This document shows positions 52,001 to 64,000 of a stretch of DNA of 64,000 nt, one piece after another. The DNA is from Hybos culiciformis (taxonomy: Eukaryota > Arthropoda > Insecta > Diptera > Hybotidae), in contig OZ023273.1 of NCBI GenBank assembly GCA_964007475.1, forward strand, positions 16,629,922 to 16,693,921, in the 5' to 3' direction. Numbering within the stretch: the first letter of the stretch is position 1; every line of letters starts with the position of its first letter. The translations under genes and the position numbers were made by a program. The notes below the pieces were generated by a model. The model did not search any database. It saw only the letters and a program-made list of their open reading frames with translations, and had not been told where the DNA came from.

Positions 52001-55000
52001 ACTAAATTTAAAATATATTATTTAGTAGGTATAGAAATATATTATTATTAAAAAATACTTTAATATGTACATATATATAATTATGTAGATATAATATGTC
52101 GAGGTAAGTATTTGCATACTAGGTATTTTACGAGGTATTTTAATTTATTAATAAAAACAATTTTTTTTTTGTTAATAACAACTTCTAATATTGTTGACAA
52201 AATACTTTGTGGTATTAGTGACAATTCAATGTTAGTTATCAATAAAAAAATTCATTTATTTTCAGCGTGATAATATTGTTGAATGAAATTCTACAAATAT
52301 GCTTATTACATATTTTATCTTTTCCGTTTCTGAAAAATTTATGTATCCAAGCTTAGTTATCCGAGCTTATTCTAGGTCGCTTGCACATTAAAGTGGATTT
52401 GATACAAAATTTAACAAATATATACACGATAGATGAAACATTTATACAAAATTTGTATTATAAATATATATTCATTATATTCATTACTACTTACTTGATT
52501 GCCTATTAACAAATAAAAAATAATTTTTATAAAATATTTTTGGAATCGGATTCGCCACATTCTTATCATTCTTTCATTTAAATTCCAATTAATACGCGTT
52601 CGAATTAAATTATTAAGTTTTAAGGTGCTAAAAATTACTAACACTGAATAATAGTAAAATCAACTCACATCGTAAACATTGAAAATTTGAAATCATAAAT
52701 ATCTTTGTTTAAGTATGTATTAAAATGTATATGCATAATTAGTGTTGTTGTTTATTAAAAATTGTAAATGATCTATCTATCAATCAATAAATTATAATTT
52801 ACAGAACAAACTACTAAAATGTAGGTATTTTGTTATTTTAATTTAATTTGATCTTATTATAAAATAATATATTACCTACAAAAAAAAAAAACAAAACAAA
52901 ACATCGCAGCGCAATAACCTGTGCAATTTAAAAACAAAACAAGCCCGGTATTTTTTTTTTTTTAATTAATACGCAATTTTATGCATTTATTTTGCAATTC
53001 ATTTGAAAACAATTTAAAATTAAAATTATATCAAATAGTTTTAAGAAACTAAATAATTGACAAAATAGTAAAATCGCAATATTATTTCATAAGTAATTTT
53101 CATTAATGTTTTCTTTTTAATCGTATATTTTTAGTCTTTGAATGAAGTTTGTGAAAATCAAGGCTGGAGTTTAGAAGTAACCGGTGGTCATGTGGGCTCT
53201 GTTACAATTCAAGTGCCCTGGAATGCTCCAATGACTGAAAATAGCTCGGTAGATGTTACAGATTTTTCAATAGTTTTGAGACCACTTCCTAGGCAAAGAG
53301 AAGGTGCTTCTATGTTAGAATCAATGTGGTCATCAATGAGTAGTTCAATGCAATTAGCACAAGAATGCCTTGAGAAAAGCTGCGAAGAAGATACCCCTAT
53401 AAATGTTCAAACTAATGCAATACAAGGATTAGAAACATTTGCTAGAACAATTGATAGTGGTAAGTACGTGGTATAGATAAATGGTGTGAATATTTTGTTT
53501 AAAAATATAATAGTAATATTAGTATAAATCACAATATAAACTTTTATGTGCAAAACAAAAATCTTGTATTACATTCTTACTATTAACAATTTGAAAAATA
53601 TTTATAATATTTGTATTGTTTTCAGTTCTTAATAGAGTCAAAGCCAAACTTTATAACAGCACTGTCAGAATGGAATTTATTTTACCTAATTCGGATAGAG
53701 GAATTGCTTTAGTTATTAAAATAAGCGAGTAAGTTTTATTCAAAGTGAAATAAAATAAAATATTGTATTTGACTATGTATTTTATGTTTAAAACATTTTT
53801 TTTAGATTGGACTATCGGAATGAAGCTGGGAACAATCCCCAAGAACTAATATCAGATGGTAATTTAGCTAGTGAAACCGAAAATGAACAGAAGGCACATT
53901 TAATATCAACTTATGCAACACATAATTTAGCTATAAATGGAATTTCATTTTATACAGAAGAATTTCGGATATCTGAAAATACTTTTGACAATACCGAGCA
54001 AAATATTAATATTAATCCATTCTCAAATAATAGTTTTTTTTCAAGTCAACAATTTTCCAGCGTATTATCAAACTTTTCTGAACCGGAGCAATATTACAAA
54101 AATTTATCAGAACCTCAAAAGCTGGAAACCAAAGACGATGATGGTGAATATAATAAAAATGATCATGATGATAATGATTTAACACCAACTGAATCAATGA
54201 AGTCGAAATTATTACCAATAGCTGAATTGGAAGGAAAACAAGAAATTCGAATAAATATGAAACAATCGGAATCAATTATTGGTCCAAAAGTTTCATTAGA
54301 CATTCAATTAGGTTCACTATTTATTTTCCTATCACCACGGCAACTGCATCTGTTCTATACATTTTTTGACATATTTTTCAATGACTCGTTTCAATCTGTA
54401 AACTTAGCTACTAACTATGACAAAGATGAAAACAATCAATCAAATAGTTTTCTAAAGGAGCAACAAAAAAAATGTACATCAAGTATGTCAGGAATCATTG
54501 GTAACTCTGGAGGTGGTTGGACATTTGATGCATTAGCTTCAGATGAACAATTACTACCTAATCTTAAACCATTTTCCACAAAGGGAAGTATTAGTGGGAG
54601 TAATTTGCAGAGACAGAAATCATTTGAGTATTGCGAGTCAGTTAGTAGTTCAATATCAAACAGTTCATCAGGCACAACATGTTCTTCCAAATATGCGCAG
54701 CGGAAAGTTAATTCCAATTCAGCAGATTTAAATGGTGATATATCACATTTTAATATTAGGATAGCATCTTTTCAAGCAATATTATTACATGAAGATATAT
54801 TATTGGAAGATTCATTGGCGTCTTCTGATAATGCACCCATTAGTGATGAAAGTATTTTAATTCTAATGGACTTGTCAAATGAGTATTTTAGAAATGTAAA
54901 AGCTCAAACCAGCACAAACAAATATGTATGCAATAAAAATCATTTGAAATTTAATCTAACTCCAATTATTATTGAAGGAGAGCAACATAGAAATAGTAAC

Positions 55001-58000
55001 TGCATTTTATTGAAATTAACAGCCTCGATAACTAGATTCGATTGTTTTGAAATTTTGGATAGTATTGCTATACCTTTGATTGACTTTAATAGAAAAGAGG
55101 TATTTATTATTATTATTATTTTTTCGAATTTTTCAAATGCAGTTAATGTTATTGCGACAGTAACATTACATCCATTGCCAAAATGTACAGTTCACTGTAG
55201 CTTCAAAATAAATTAACTCGTATCTTTTTTTGAAAAATTGGTTTTTTAAGATTTTATTTGCATTTAGCATTTCTATTATCTCATCCTTCAAAAGTTGTAA
55301 AAATTGTTTTTAATTACAGATATGTAATAATGGCTTTCACAAGCGACCAGAGATATCGATGGTGTTAAAAAATACCACTTGCACTAATTTGGGTGGAAAA
55401 TACCAAAGAAAATCTGTATTGCCAAAAACAGAAATAAATATTACTCTGGAGAGTTGTACAATTGAATTCGATATTACAATTTATGATCGAGTTAATGCTG
55501 TTTTTAGCAAATCACCTTTTTCATTTGGATTCAACTGTGATGATATTGATCAAACCAAACTGAATAGAAACTCGATTAATGATATAAAAAATGATCAAAT
55601 CATTGACATAAAAATAGATTCATCAAATATAAATATTCGTTTAAGGTACCTACAATAATAATATTGGTTTAATTTTTGTTCTTTATAATCGTGACCATGT
55701 TTATAATTTATAGATTTCCAATAATAGATTCCAGACCATTACATGATGCAGGCAGAATACCATGGTGGAAACAGAATATTAGACCAGATTTTTTATTATT
55801 TAATTTTTGCCAGTTCAGATTATCTAATACGAGTAATTTAATTGATGTTTACTCCAATGAAATTAATATTTACTACTGTGTGAGTAATATTAATAGTATT
55901 GTCTATATAGTAGGGCAAAAGGGTAAAAGTAGTGGAGAAAAAGCTTTTTTTCAACTTTTTCTTGATTATTTTATAAGTTATGAACTACTTTATTCTCTTT
56001 GCTACTATTATAGTATTATATTAAAAATAAATCAATTTTTAAATTTTGTAGGAAAGTGAAAACAGTTCTAAAATACATATTGCAAAATCAACTTTAATTG
56101 ACAATAGTGGGATTTGTACCAAAGATCCTTATATAGAATATCCAAAGTAAGTTGTAAAAAATAGTAATGGTTGATTTTCAATACAATGTTTTAATATAAT
56201 ATACCTATAATAATGTATTGTATATAAAATTAAATGAAAACAGAACTTGTAATGGAGTAATGGAATTTAAAATTGATTTAAAATGAGATACAATAAAATT
56301 ATTTACAACTAGCCAATCAACAGGGCAAATATTCTGTAGCTTTGTCTTTATTGTAGGCCGACATGACGTTTCATTAAAAAATTGCTTTTTTTGTGGTTTC
56401 TGTTACATTATTAATATTATTAGAGTTTGGATAATTGCGATTTTCCGACATACGTTTAGTCCTCAAAAATCCTTCCATACAAAGTTTAAGGATGATAAAT
56501 TGGGAGTATGTAAATCACAAGAACTGCTATACATACACACATTCGACAATGTATAAACAGATAGATAGATTATAATTATTCCAATATATATTTGTTTCAG
56601 AATAACAATTGAATTTCCATCAGATAAGCGTTTAAAATCCGTTTTGAAGTATATGGGTGATAGTGATAGTGGTGAAACTTCAGGTGAAAGCTGCACCATT
56701 TATCCGAAAAAATGTAAAGAACCTCAACCATTTTGTTCAAAACGAGTATGTCGAGAAAGTGATACATCTCATGCCAAAGATGAATCTGGTAATAGTTTTG
56801 AATTAATGTAATTTTAAAAATATCTTCTTTAATTTTAATGTATTCCTCAATGTTTCACAGATGAATCAGAAACAATTTTGTTACCTGGAGAGTCGGCTGA
56901 AATGAAAAGATTTTGTGAGAAAGCAATGAAAACTTCAAAATTACAATTTAAAATTTTTTTGCCAGTAGTTAGTGTTCAAATTAAGTAATTATCTCATTTT
57001 TTTTAAACTTTTAAATTACTAATGCATTAAAAAAATCGGACTCACATCTAACTTAAATTTTTATTAAATTTAATTTTAGATCAAAATTAATGTACGAAAT
57101 AATTTATAACCGCATTAATTCCGACTTATTAATGTGGGAGCCGATATCTCATAGCCAGAAAATTTTAAATTATGATAAAATAAATCAAAAGCATCGAAAA
57201 ATGCAGCAATCAGTTGATCAAATGTTGTGGAGTTGTGGGATGATGGATTCAATCTATATTCCTACAAGTGATAATAATAATATTAATTCTAGTAATAATG
57301 GAGCATCTGCAGCATTTTCATCATCAGATACTGAGTTTGAAGCTGATAGTATTTATTATTCTGCTTATGATAAAAAACGATCAATTAAGCGGAGCAGTCA
57401 ATCTGCAATACCAAGCTTATCATTAAGTGATTGTTCATTTGAGTTAAATGTAAATAAAGGACTTTTGACATTATTCACACCAGTACGTGATGGAGAAAAT
57501 AGAGTGCTGCCAGAGCAAATGGGTGAATTTGTATTTAGTATACAGGAATTTATGTTATTTTCTGTTAATGGATTTAATGGCAATATGAATCTAGCATATT
57601 TATGTATTCAATCTAAATCGGCCACTTTACACCACTCAGGTAGATTCTATTAAATAATTTCGAATTTCATATAATAGACATTAATCCATAATTAATTAAT
57701 TAATTTATATCATATTTTATTGAAATGGAATTAATGTGAATATATAGTTAAAACAAATGTTTCAAGTAATGGATTTTTTAAAAATATTTTCAGGATTAAT
57801 ATCAAATTTTGATAATGAACCAATACTACGATTAATAAATGCAATTCTACCTGATTATTTGCTGCCAACATTATATCCGACTCCAAAGAATTTAACTTTA
57901 AGTGAACGTAAAAACTCACAAAATCATGAAATGTTATCTTTCGTTATTGAAATAAGAAAAATGCCAGAACAAAGGGTGAAGGTAAGTTATTGGAAATGTT

Positions 58001-61000
58001 TTTTTTTATTTCTACCTAAACCATTTTTGTTTTTTAGCGTTTGAGATTAACAGCCCTAATTCAAAATACAACATTAAAACATAATCCAGCTCTAGCACAA
58101 CATACTTGGTTAAATCAGATGATTGATTTCTTTGATGTCCAGGTAATTTACATTTTTGATAATCTTATTTTGTATTTTTCTTTAAAAACAATTAGTACCA
58201 ACATAGAATATAAATATTTTGTTTCATTTTAGGATTATCCTATTGAAGGTGGATACGAGCCATATGTTCCTGTGACTGAAATGCAATTGCATTTATGGGA
58301 TTGTTCAATTGATTATCGACCAAAGACTTTTCCTTTTCGAGCTGTTGCTGAAGTTGGAAATTTTATGTTGTCTAGTAATTTAATAGCATCAGTATCTGGT
58401 TGCACACTACGTTTTGTTGCTGAAGATTGTATTCTGTCACTTGCTCCTCAAGTATAATTAAACTTAACGAATTTCAAAAATTTATGTATTAATTTTTTTT
58501 TTCTTCTTTTCAGAGCACAGCTCCTAGTAAATTCAAAGAAAGTAATAAAAATTTTGGGTCGTCAAGACAATTAGTGCCTGTATTAGATGTTGGACTTGTC
58601 GACATATCATTAAGATTAAATAACAAAGATTCAGAAATTTTGCCTAAGCTCGATTTAAGGGCATCCATACAAGATATGCACATTAGAACGTGTTCAGATT
58701 CTGGACATGCTTTGGCTATGTTGATTGCTTATTTAGCGTCAGATGGTGATTTAGATCAAGACTGTTCAAATGATGATAATGTACGAAATATATTTTTTTT
58801 AATAATTTTTATTTTATCATATGGAATAATTTTAAATACCTAATGTATTTTTTTATAGATTTCTATATCAACTGAAGGATCAACAGATTTACTGTCAGAG
58901 CCAAAGCCTAAAGAGATTTCTGAAGAACAGCAAGAACGTGTTACTCTTTTAATGGCTGAAGCTTTGAAGGACACTGTTACAACCAGTAAACAGACCAATA
59001 AATCAAAAGAACACGTTCAAAAAAAAGATAAAGGCGTAGAATTATTCTTCTTTCCTGACGAAAATCAATTAAAAATTTTAACAAATAATGACACTAACTA
59101 TGTAGAAAAGGAAAATACAAGTCAGGAAGGATCAGTTACTAGATCAAGCTCAGAAGAATGGCGTTTTACAAAAAATCGTCGAGAAAGTGAAAGTAGTAAT
59201 GAATTAAGAGATATACTTAATTTTGAATCTTCTGTTATGAATTTGTCGTATTCTATGGATAATGATGAAACTGCTGTTGAAGCTTTACCAGAAATCCGTG
59301 AAGAACTAGGAGAAGTTCCATGTAAATACTCGAATGTAGGAGGGAATCTGTCAAGAAAAAGTAGTATAAGTTTAGATGAAGATTTTTACTTTGTGGGTGA
59401 TGAGGAAAAGGTAATTCTAATTATTACAAAACAGTTGTTTAAAAAAAAAAGAAAATTGAGGCGGCTTAATCAAGCACATATATTTCAGACGAACTGCGGT
59501 ATTAAAGATGTAAAAGTTTCTTTAGATCCAATTCGAATTGTTGATAATCATTTCACAATGCCACATGGAAAACCTGATTTGCTTAAGGCACCAGAGGGGT
59601 TCCCCACGGCTATTATGCGATATACCTTATGTGAAATGACATTTACATGGCATTTGTATGGAGGCAATGATTTTCCAATAAAAGACCGAACCAATAATTT
59701 GAATGATAAAGAAAACATGTAAGTAAAATTTATTTGAGTTTGTTTTTGACGTTATGTGAAACATTATGAATAATAGTTATAATGTACAAAAAAAACATCG
59801 AAACAAGAAGTACTGTATATCCAAATATCAAGTTCCAAAATTTAAATGACAGATCGCTTTTATCTTTCGATGTATGGTTTACTTTTTAAATTTGATATAT
59901 GTATATATTATTTTTATACATTTTTTGTTGTGTTCGAAAATTGTTTATCGTTTAAATATTGTAGTTTCTTTTCAATAATCATTTTATATATCGCAAAACG
60001 AAGGATGACTGACGGGCGATGTCTGACTTTTTTGTAATAGATATTTAGAAAAAAGTTAGCATTTATAAATTGTAGTTTCTTTTTAAATATCATTTTAGAT
60101 ACCCGTCTCGCAAAGGAAAAATGTCTGACGCCTATAAAATGGGGGTATCATACTCAAAAGGCCAACAAACCGTTCAATTCGGTAAGAAACCAATTACAAA
60201 AATTTCATGGAAAAATCGAGGAGGCTCCGAACGGAATCATGAAGTCGTTGTTGAAATACAGTTAACTAAAGTTAGGTTATCACATGAAATTTATCCTAAT
60301 TCTACAACACAAGCATCTCGACAAGTTTTAGTAGTGAGCGAATTAGAAATTCGAGATCGTTTACAAACATCTGAAATTAATAAATTTTTATATCATCCAA
60401 GTGCAAAACATTTATCCAATAAAAGTTCGCAGCATATGATTGTAATAAAAGCTTTGCATGTTAGACCCAATTTGCGTTGTGCAACTGAAGAATGTTCATT
60501 AAGAATATCATTACTGCCATTAAGATTAAATATTGATCAAGATACTTTATTATTTTTGGTGAAATTTTTTAATGATTTTGCACAAACTATCGATTCGATT
60601 GATGATAATGCTATGAAAAAACAATCTCAATTGCAAGAACCAGTTATGATGGTTGATGATATACCGGAATCAATGCAGGATCTTCAAGCCAGAAAAATGG
60701 TTTCAACAAATTTAGAATTATTGATGGAAGATAATGATAAATTTAAACTCAATAAAAATGAAAATTCTCCAAAAATAGAGCAACAGGATCAATCAGATTC
60801 AGATAACCCAATTTATTTCAAAGAAATAATTTTCAGTCCAGAAGTTTTACTACGCTTGGATTATCATGGAAGAAGAATTGAGTTGACTCATGGTCCTATA
60901 GCTGGTTTACTAATGGGACTAGGTCAATTGCAATGTTCAGAAATTAGGCTAAAAAAAATTTCTTATAAGTAAGTTATTAAATTTTCAATACTTCTGTTCC

Positions 61001-62807
61001 TTTTACTTTTATCTGTAACTGCATATTTCTAATTATGTATGAGAGAAATCCTATAACTTGTCAACTAGACTTCGATGTCATATTTTGTCAAACGCTTCAA
61101 AGAAATCCATAAAGATCCATTCAAATTCGAAAAGTTATTAATACAAAATTTATTAAATTCAACTAGTTGTTTATGATTCTTTATATTAAAATTTTGTAAA
61201 TTTTCTTACATTTCTGTCTGGTTTCAGACGTGGAATTTTAGGTTTCGATAAATTGATGAGCTTTTTATTCAAAGAATGGCTGCAAGATATTAAAAAGAAC
61301 CAATTACCAGCAATATTAAGTGGTGTTGGACCAATGTATACTTTTGTGCAACTATGTAAGAATTTATTATAAAATTATATTTTCAAAAGTATATTTCAAA
61401 GTCTTATCATTTCATTATTTATCAGTTCAAGGATTACGTGATCTAATATGGTTGCCTATAGAGCAATATCAAAAAGATGGTCGAATAGTAAGAGGAATAC
61501 AATTAGGAGCTCAAAGCTTTACGGCTCGAACAGCTTTAGCTGCTTTAGAAATTACTTCGAGGATAATTCAATTGCTACAGGTAAGAATGATTTATAAAAT
61601 TATTACAATTTATCCAGCTAATAAAGTTATTAATTATTTATAGATTACAGCAGAGACGGCTTATGATATGGTGTCTCCAGGACCATCTCCATTTAGGAGA
61701 AGAGGTCGCAATAATAGAAAAGGGAAAAGAAAGCGACCCCATCATCCTCAGGATATTCTTGAGGGTGTGGCTACAGCATATCAAATAGTTAAAGACGTGA
61801 GTAAATTGAAATTACATTTTGTCAATTCATTAATTAAATGGTTTTGACGGAGTGTGCATTTTTTCAGACTTAATCATAAAATTCTTTTAACTGTTTCTTC
61901 ATTTGTCTTTCTGTGGATGGAAAGAGTTTACATCGCTTTGATCAGTTCTCCGATAAAAGAAATATTTTCCGATACTTAATAAACTCAGATTTAATTTTGT
62001 TTCTCTGTCAATGTTTGTACGCTAGATGTGAATATTGCTGTTAGTTGTTGAAATTGGAGTCTCTAGTATTAAACTGTATAATTTTTGTCTTAATTTAATT
62101 TATCTTTATTTAGTATTTAGTATTTAGTATTTATACAAGCTTAAAGCAAGCTGACTTTTTTTCAATACATCCATAACTAATAATATTAGAATATGTGCAT
62201 TTAACATTCATATTGTGGACTTGGAACAGAACAGTCATATTTTTTCGTAAAAGTTTGTCAATTTGCAACCCTTTTTCATACTGAACGAATTTTTTCCGCA
62301 ATCAAAATTAAATAAAGAGGTATTTACATTCAATTGCCTTTCTAATTGTGATAAATTTCTGTGACATATCATTGAAAATTTAAAAGTAGACTTTTGAAAA
62401 ATGTGTAAAAGGTTCTTTAAATGAGAAAAACATTAAACTTAAATTGTAAAAATCTTCGACAAAAGTTATGAAAATAATTATTTACTAAATGTGTGTTTAT
62501 ATTTTGTGCATAAAAATCAACTACATTATTTATAAAATTGTAAATCGTCTTATAAACTATGTGTAAACAATTTTAGGGAATAAATGAAACAGCATGCGCT
62601 TTGATAGAAAATACAGTAGCAGAGCATGATCAAAAAGGATATACAGGAGCTGTTGGTGCTGTTTTTAGGCAAGTGCCGCCTATGATAGTATGTCCAGTAG
62701 TGCTAACAACTCAAGCTGCAACTAATGTTCTAAACGGTGTGAAAAATCAATTAGTGCCAGACGCGAAATTTGAAAATCAAATGAAATGGAAGGACGATAC
62801 CGATTAA
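45929..62807 (+). CDS. Atg2: Autophagy-related protein 2 (lipid-transfer protein), complete, 21 exons
   Basis: Rod-shaped lipid-transfer protein of the chorein/VPS13 group that, with Atg18/WIPI and Atg9, moves phospholipid from the ER to the growing autophagosome. Exons: 45929-46099, 53135-53459, 53626-53728, 53806-55099, 55320-55645, 55714-55879, 56052-56146, 56601-56788, 56861-56984, 57080-57639, 57794-57981, 58038-58142, 58233-58451, 58514-58780, 58859-59410, 59489-59718, 60099-60968, 61228-61355, 61426-61580, 61644-61796, 62577-62807. All have GT/AG borders and phases join to 6450 bases, 2149 residues, near the size of animal ATG2 (about 1900-2100). An in-frame TAA precedes the ATG (45923-45925); a second ATG is two codons in. 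Family signatures: the N-terminal chorein domain, the mid-region LIR-like FYFV, EIQLTKVRLSHEIYP, LEIRDRL, INKFLYH, and the C-terminal region. Joints are my reading of splice sites; alternative exons are not excluded. Confidence 0.93.
47826..48011 (-). pseudogene. transposase remnant: C-terminal domain, frameshifted
   Basis: Reads MSNEETTNDLNVNDYVIIKY, then EREFFPGMVIDVNDNDFQVK. VNDYVIIKYE and FPGMVIDV resemble the small C-terminal beta domain found after the DDE core in some insect element-encoded proteins. It overlaps the DNA-binding remnant in another frame, showing that at least one frameshift separates them. Family assignment of this part is tentative. Confidence 0.5.
48004..48342 (-). 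pseudogene. transposase remnant: CENPB/Tc5-type DNA-binding part
   Basis: Reads SRHWVEGFLKRHPNISKRIP, QNLTKSRAKITEHKIRKWFN and YSPVIEDPSR. This is the CENPB-type helix-turn-helix and the lead-in to the DDE domain in pogo/Tigger-like transposases, where DPSR is normally followed by the first catalytic Asp region. Here the frame jumps from EDPSR to a basic tail (KRQQACLQQNSKRRNE), so the catalytic core has been deleted. Much of the N-terminus before SVTLVLQN is also lost or diverged. Confidence 0.75.
53135..53728 (+). CDS. Atg2: Atg2 exons 2-3 (rest of chorein domain)
   Basis: Exon 2 (53135-53459) gives residues 58-165 with GGHVGSVTIQVPWNAPM and DFSIVLRPLPRQREG, the conserved chorein continuation. 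Exon 3 (53626-53728) adds VLNRVKAKLYNSTVRMEF to ALVIKIS. The borders are TTTTTAG, GTAAGT, GTTTTCAG and GTAAGT. Confidence 0.92.
53806..55099 (+). CDS. Atg2: Atg2 exon 4 (largest exon)
   Basis: 431 codons, residues about 200-631. It includes an Asp/Asn-rich low-complexity part (DDDGEYNKNDHDDNDL), a beta-rich segment (IRINMKQSESIIGPKVSLDI, LGSLFIFLSPRQLHLFYTFF) and Ser-rich linkers, and ends IDFNRKE before a GTATTT donor. Reading past the donor runs into an intron tail of about 40 residues that is probably not translated. Confidence 0.9.
55320..58780 (+). CDS. Atg2: Atg2 exons 5-14 (middle of the rod)
   Basis: Ten exons with short introns, residues about 632-1377. Recognisable stretches: DSRPLHDAGRIPWWKQNIRP (exon 6); the Ser/Asn-rich insert in exon 10; LINAILPDYLLPTLYPTP (exon 11); RLTALIQNTTLKHNPA and WLNQMIDFFDV (exons 11-12); DYPIEGGYEPYVPVTEMQLH and LWDCSIDYRP (exon 13); VPVLDVGLVDISLRLNN (exon 14). 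Exons 7, 8 and 9 are short and were found from frame and splice sites, so they are the least certain part. Confidence 0.87.
58859..59410 (+). CDS. Atg2: Atg2 exon 15 with LIR-like motif
   Basis: 184 codons, mostly acidic and Ser-rich, likely disordered. Near the end SLDEDFYFVGDEE (core FYFV at 59384-59395, about residue 1553) fits the LC3/GABARAP-interaction pattern [WFY]xx[LIV] with acidic residues before it. Its place, about 72% along the protein, matches where vertebrate ATG2 has its LIR. An earlier WRFT in the exon does not fit (Thr at the last position). Confidence 0.85.
59489..60968 (+). CDS. Atg2: Atg2 exons 16-17 (conserved C-terminal rod)
   Basis: Exon 16 (59489-59718) encodes CGIKDVKVSLDPIRIVDNHF and FTWHLYGGNDF. 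Exon 17 (60099-60968) encodes YPSRKGKMSDAYKMGVSYSK, WKNRGGSERNHEVVVEIQLT, LVVSELEIRDRLQTSEINKF, IKALHVRPNLR, ISLLPLRLNIDQDTLLFLVK and FSPEVLLRLDYHGRRIEL. These are among the most conserved animal ATG2 segments. They are separated by a 380-bp intron that contains two near-copies of a word TGTAGTTTCTTTT. Confidence 0.92.
61228..62807 (+). CDS. Atg2: Atg2 exons 18-21 (C-terminal end) and stop
   Basis: Exons 61228-61355, 61426-61580, 61644-61796 and 62577-62807. They encode GILGFDKLMSFLFKEWLQDI, LRDLIWLPIEQYQKDGRIVR, IQLGAQSFTARTALAALEIT, a basic run RRRGRNNRKGKRKRPHHPQD, GVATAYQIVKD and the closing VAEHDQKGYTGAVGAVFRQV to MKWKDDTD. The amphipathic repeats here suit membrane contact at the phagophore side, by analogy with the family. 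Intron 20 is 780 bp and contains only a (TATTTAG)n run near 62107-62131. Confidence 0.92.
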
Positions 62808-62941
62808 TAGGAAATTTTTTGAATTTTTAAAATTTGTTCACAAATTGTTTAATTGAAGAAAAAATTTACATCTAAATATTTATTTTTCTTAACGCTTGTA
62901 ATCGCTTGTAATTGGATGCGCTCATTATATTCGCTTCGCTT

Positions 62942-62947
62942 AATAAA
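62942..62947 (+). terminator. candidate Atg2 polyadenylation signal
   Basis: First AATAAA after the Atg2 stop codon, 135 bases downstream. Cleavage would be expected 10-30 bases further on. In AT-rich DNA this hexamer is common, so the call is tentative. Confidence 0.45.
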
Positions 62948-64000
62948 TATAAATGTATGTTAAGTATGCATATTGTATTATATCAACACCAACATCAATA
63001 TAAAGCCCGTTTATAGAAAAAGGAACCAAATATTTAAAACATCATTCATATCGAACTACATGAATAATTGAATATTGCTGTATTGAAATTTATGTCGGTG
63101 CTGAATTACCATTTCACGGCTTATACAAGTGTTTGTGTTGATTATATATATATATATATTTTTTTTTAAAGAATTTTTGTCTATCTCTATGAAACATTCT
63201 ATTAAGAACAATCTATCAATTTTTATATGTCAAGTCATTAGAAACAGTGAAAGAAAATAGTATTACTGACCTGAATAAATAATTAATAATTTTTTAATAT
63301 CGTATTTTTTTTTAACCAAAAACTCAAAAAATATATTTTTGCTTTGACTTCCAGACATCATTCGCACAAATTCAAAATTTGATAGATTGTTATATCTAGG
63401 ACTCATTCAAAATGTACTAATTTTTATCCCGTTAAATTTTTATTACCTTAAAGACGATATGAACAATATTTATTCGTATAACGTTTGTGACTTTGAAGTT
63501 TTGTTTGACGATTTTCATTGTTGTTCTCTTGCTCTCGTACAATAGAATTCTTTTGTTGAGATATCGACAGAGAAAAAAAAAGGAGAGAAGTTAAATTTAA
63601 CGTTTAATTTTAACACATTAATACATATTAAAGAATTATATAGTCAAATTAATAAAGTTTTCTTTGAAAAATAGTTTTAATAAATTTATTAATTACTTAA
63701 AAAAAACTTAAACATATTAATAAATAAAGTTTATATAAGATCCTAAGAATATTTTCATAATTTCTCTTTAAATTTTTATTTATGTTTTAACTATATCAAT
63801 CAATCCACCGTTTCTAGTTTTCTAATAAAGAAACTCTCATTTCGTCGCATATCTTTGAAATATACTTATCATCCAAATTATTATAATAATTATTATTTTA
63901 AATTTTATAAGCTTTCGGAACTTCTGATACTGAAGTACCAAGCTACGTAGAATTTTCCAGAATTTTTTTTTATCTGATCATGGAGGATAAAAGCATCAAA
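62948..64000. other. Atg2 downstream flank
   Basis: AT-rich sequence with a TA microsatellite (about 63144-63160). No gene, RNA or repeat boundary recognised before the right edge. Confidence 0.55.

Larger units (their letters stand above)
46100..53134 (+). other. Atg2 intron 1 (7.0 kb)
   Basis: AT-rich intron between exons 1 and 2. It contains the deleted pogo-like transposon (47304-48839) and many TAGGTA/TACCTA and TAAGTA/TACTTA words, densest at about 46168-46260. No further exon recognised; the exon 1 to exon 2 join is phase 0 and restores the chorein domain, so no coding exon is needed here. Confidence 0.65.

Overview
The window is a piece of an AT-rich insect genome. It has spliced protein genes with short GT-AG introns, two very long introns, and many small DNA transposons. 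I cannot name the order from the sequence alone. No bacterial, viral or organellar gene was seen.

Three host genes can be read. (1) scarecrow (scro, NK2.1/TTF-1-type homeobox gene) lies on the minus strand from 26262 leftwards. Four coding exons are inside the window (26262-25892, 24723-24512, 10126-9972, 1973-1878). The exon for homeodomain helix 3 and the C-terminus lies beyond the left edge. (2) mRpS5 (mitochondrial ribosomal protein uS5m) is on the plus strand, 42546-44019, in two coding exons. (3) Atg2 (autophagy-related lipid-transfer protein) is on the plus strand, 45929-62807. I joined 21 exons that keep one reading frame throughout and give a 2149-residue protein. Intron 1 is 7 kb; the other introns are short.

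The rest, about 85% of the window, is non-coding. Regions: 1-26262, scro with introns of 8.0 and 14.4 kb holding a Mutator-like foldback element, a pair of 283-bp palindromic MITEs, a 1.85-kb palindromic element and a 0.48-kb foldback; 26263-42545, a 16-kb gene-poor stretch with a 492-bp Mutator-type element and a 1.2-kb terminal-inverted-repeat element carrying a 5S-rRNA-derived segment and a near-perfect hairpin; 42546-44019, mRpS5; 44020-45928, a short intergenic region with a TTAA-flanked foldback MITE; 45929-62807, Atg2, with an internally deleted pogo/Tigger-like transposon in intron 1; 62808-64000, Atg2 3' end and flank.

The genes do not form a pathway: a neural transcription factor, a mitochondrial ribosome subunit and an autophagy lipid-transfer protein. 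The most distinctive content is the set of non-autonomous DNA transposons, several with precise target-site duplications (7, 8, 9 and 9 bp, TTAA, TA, TA). I see no clear new gene system. The best candidates for something undescribed are the 7-bp-TSD palindromic MITE family and the composite element with the 5S-like segment.
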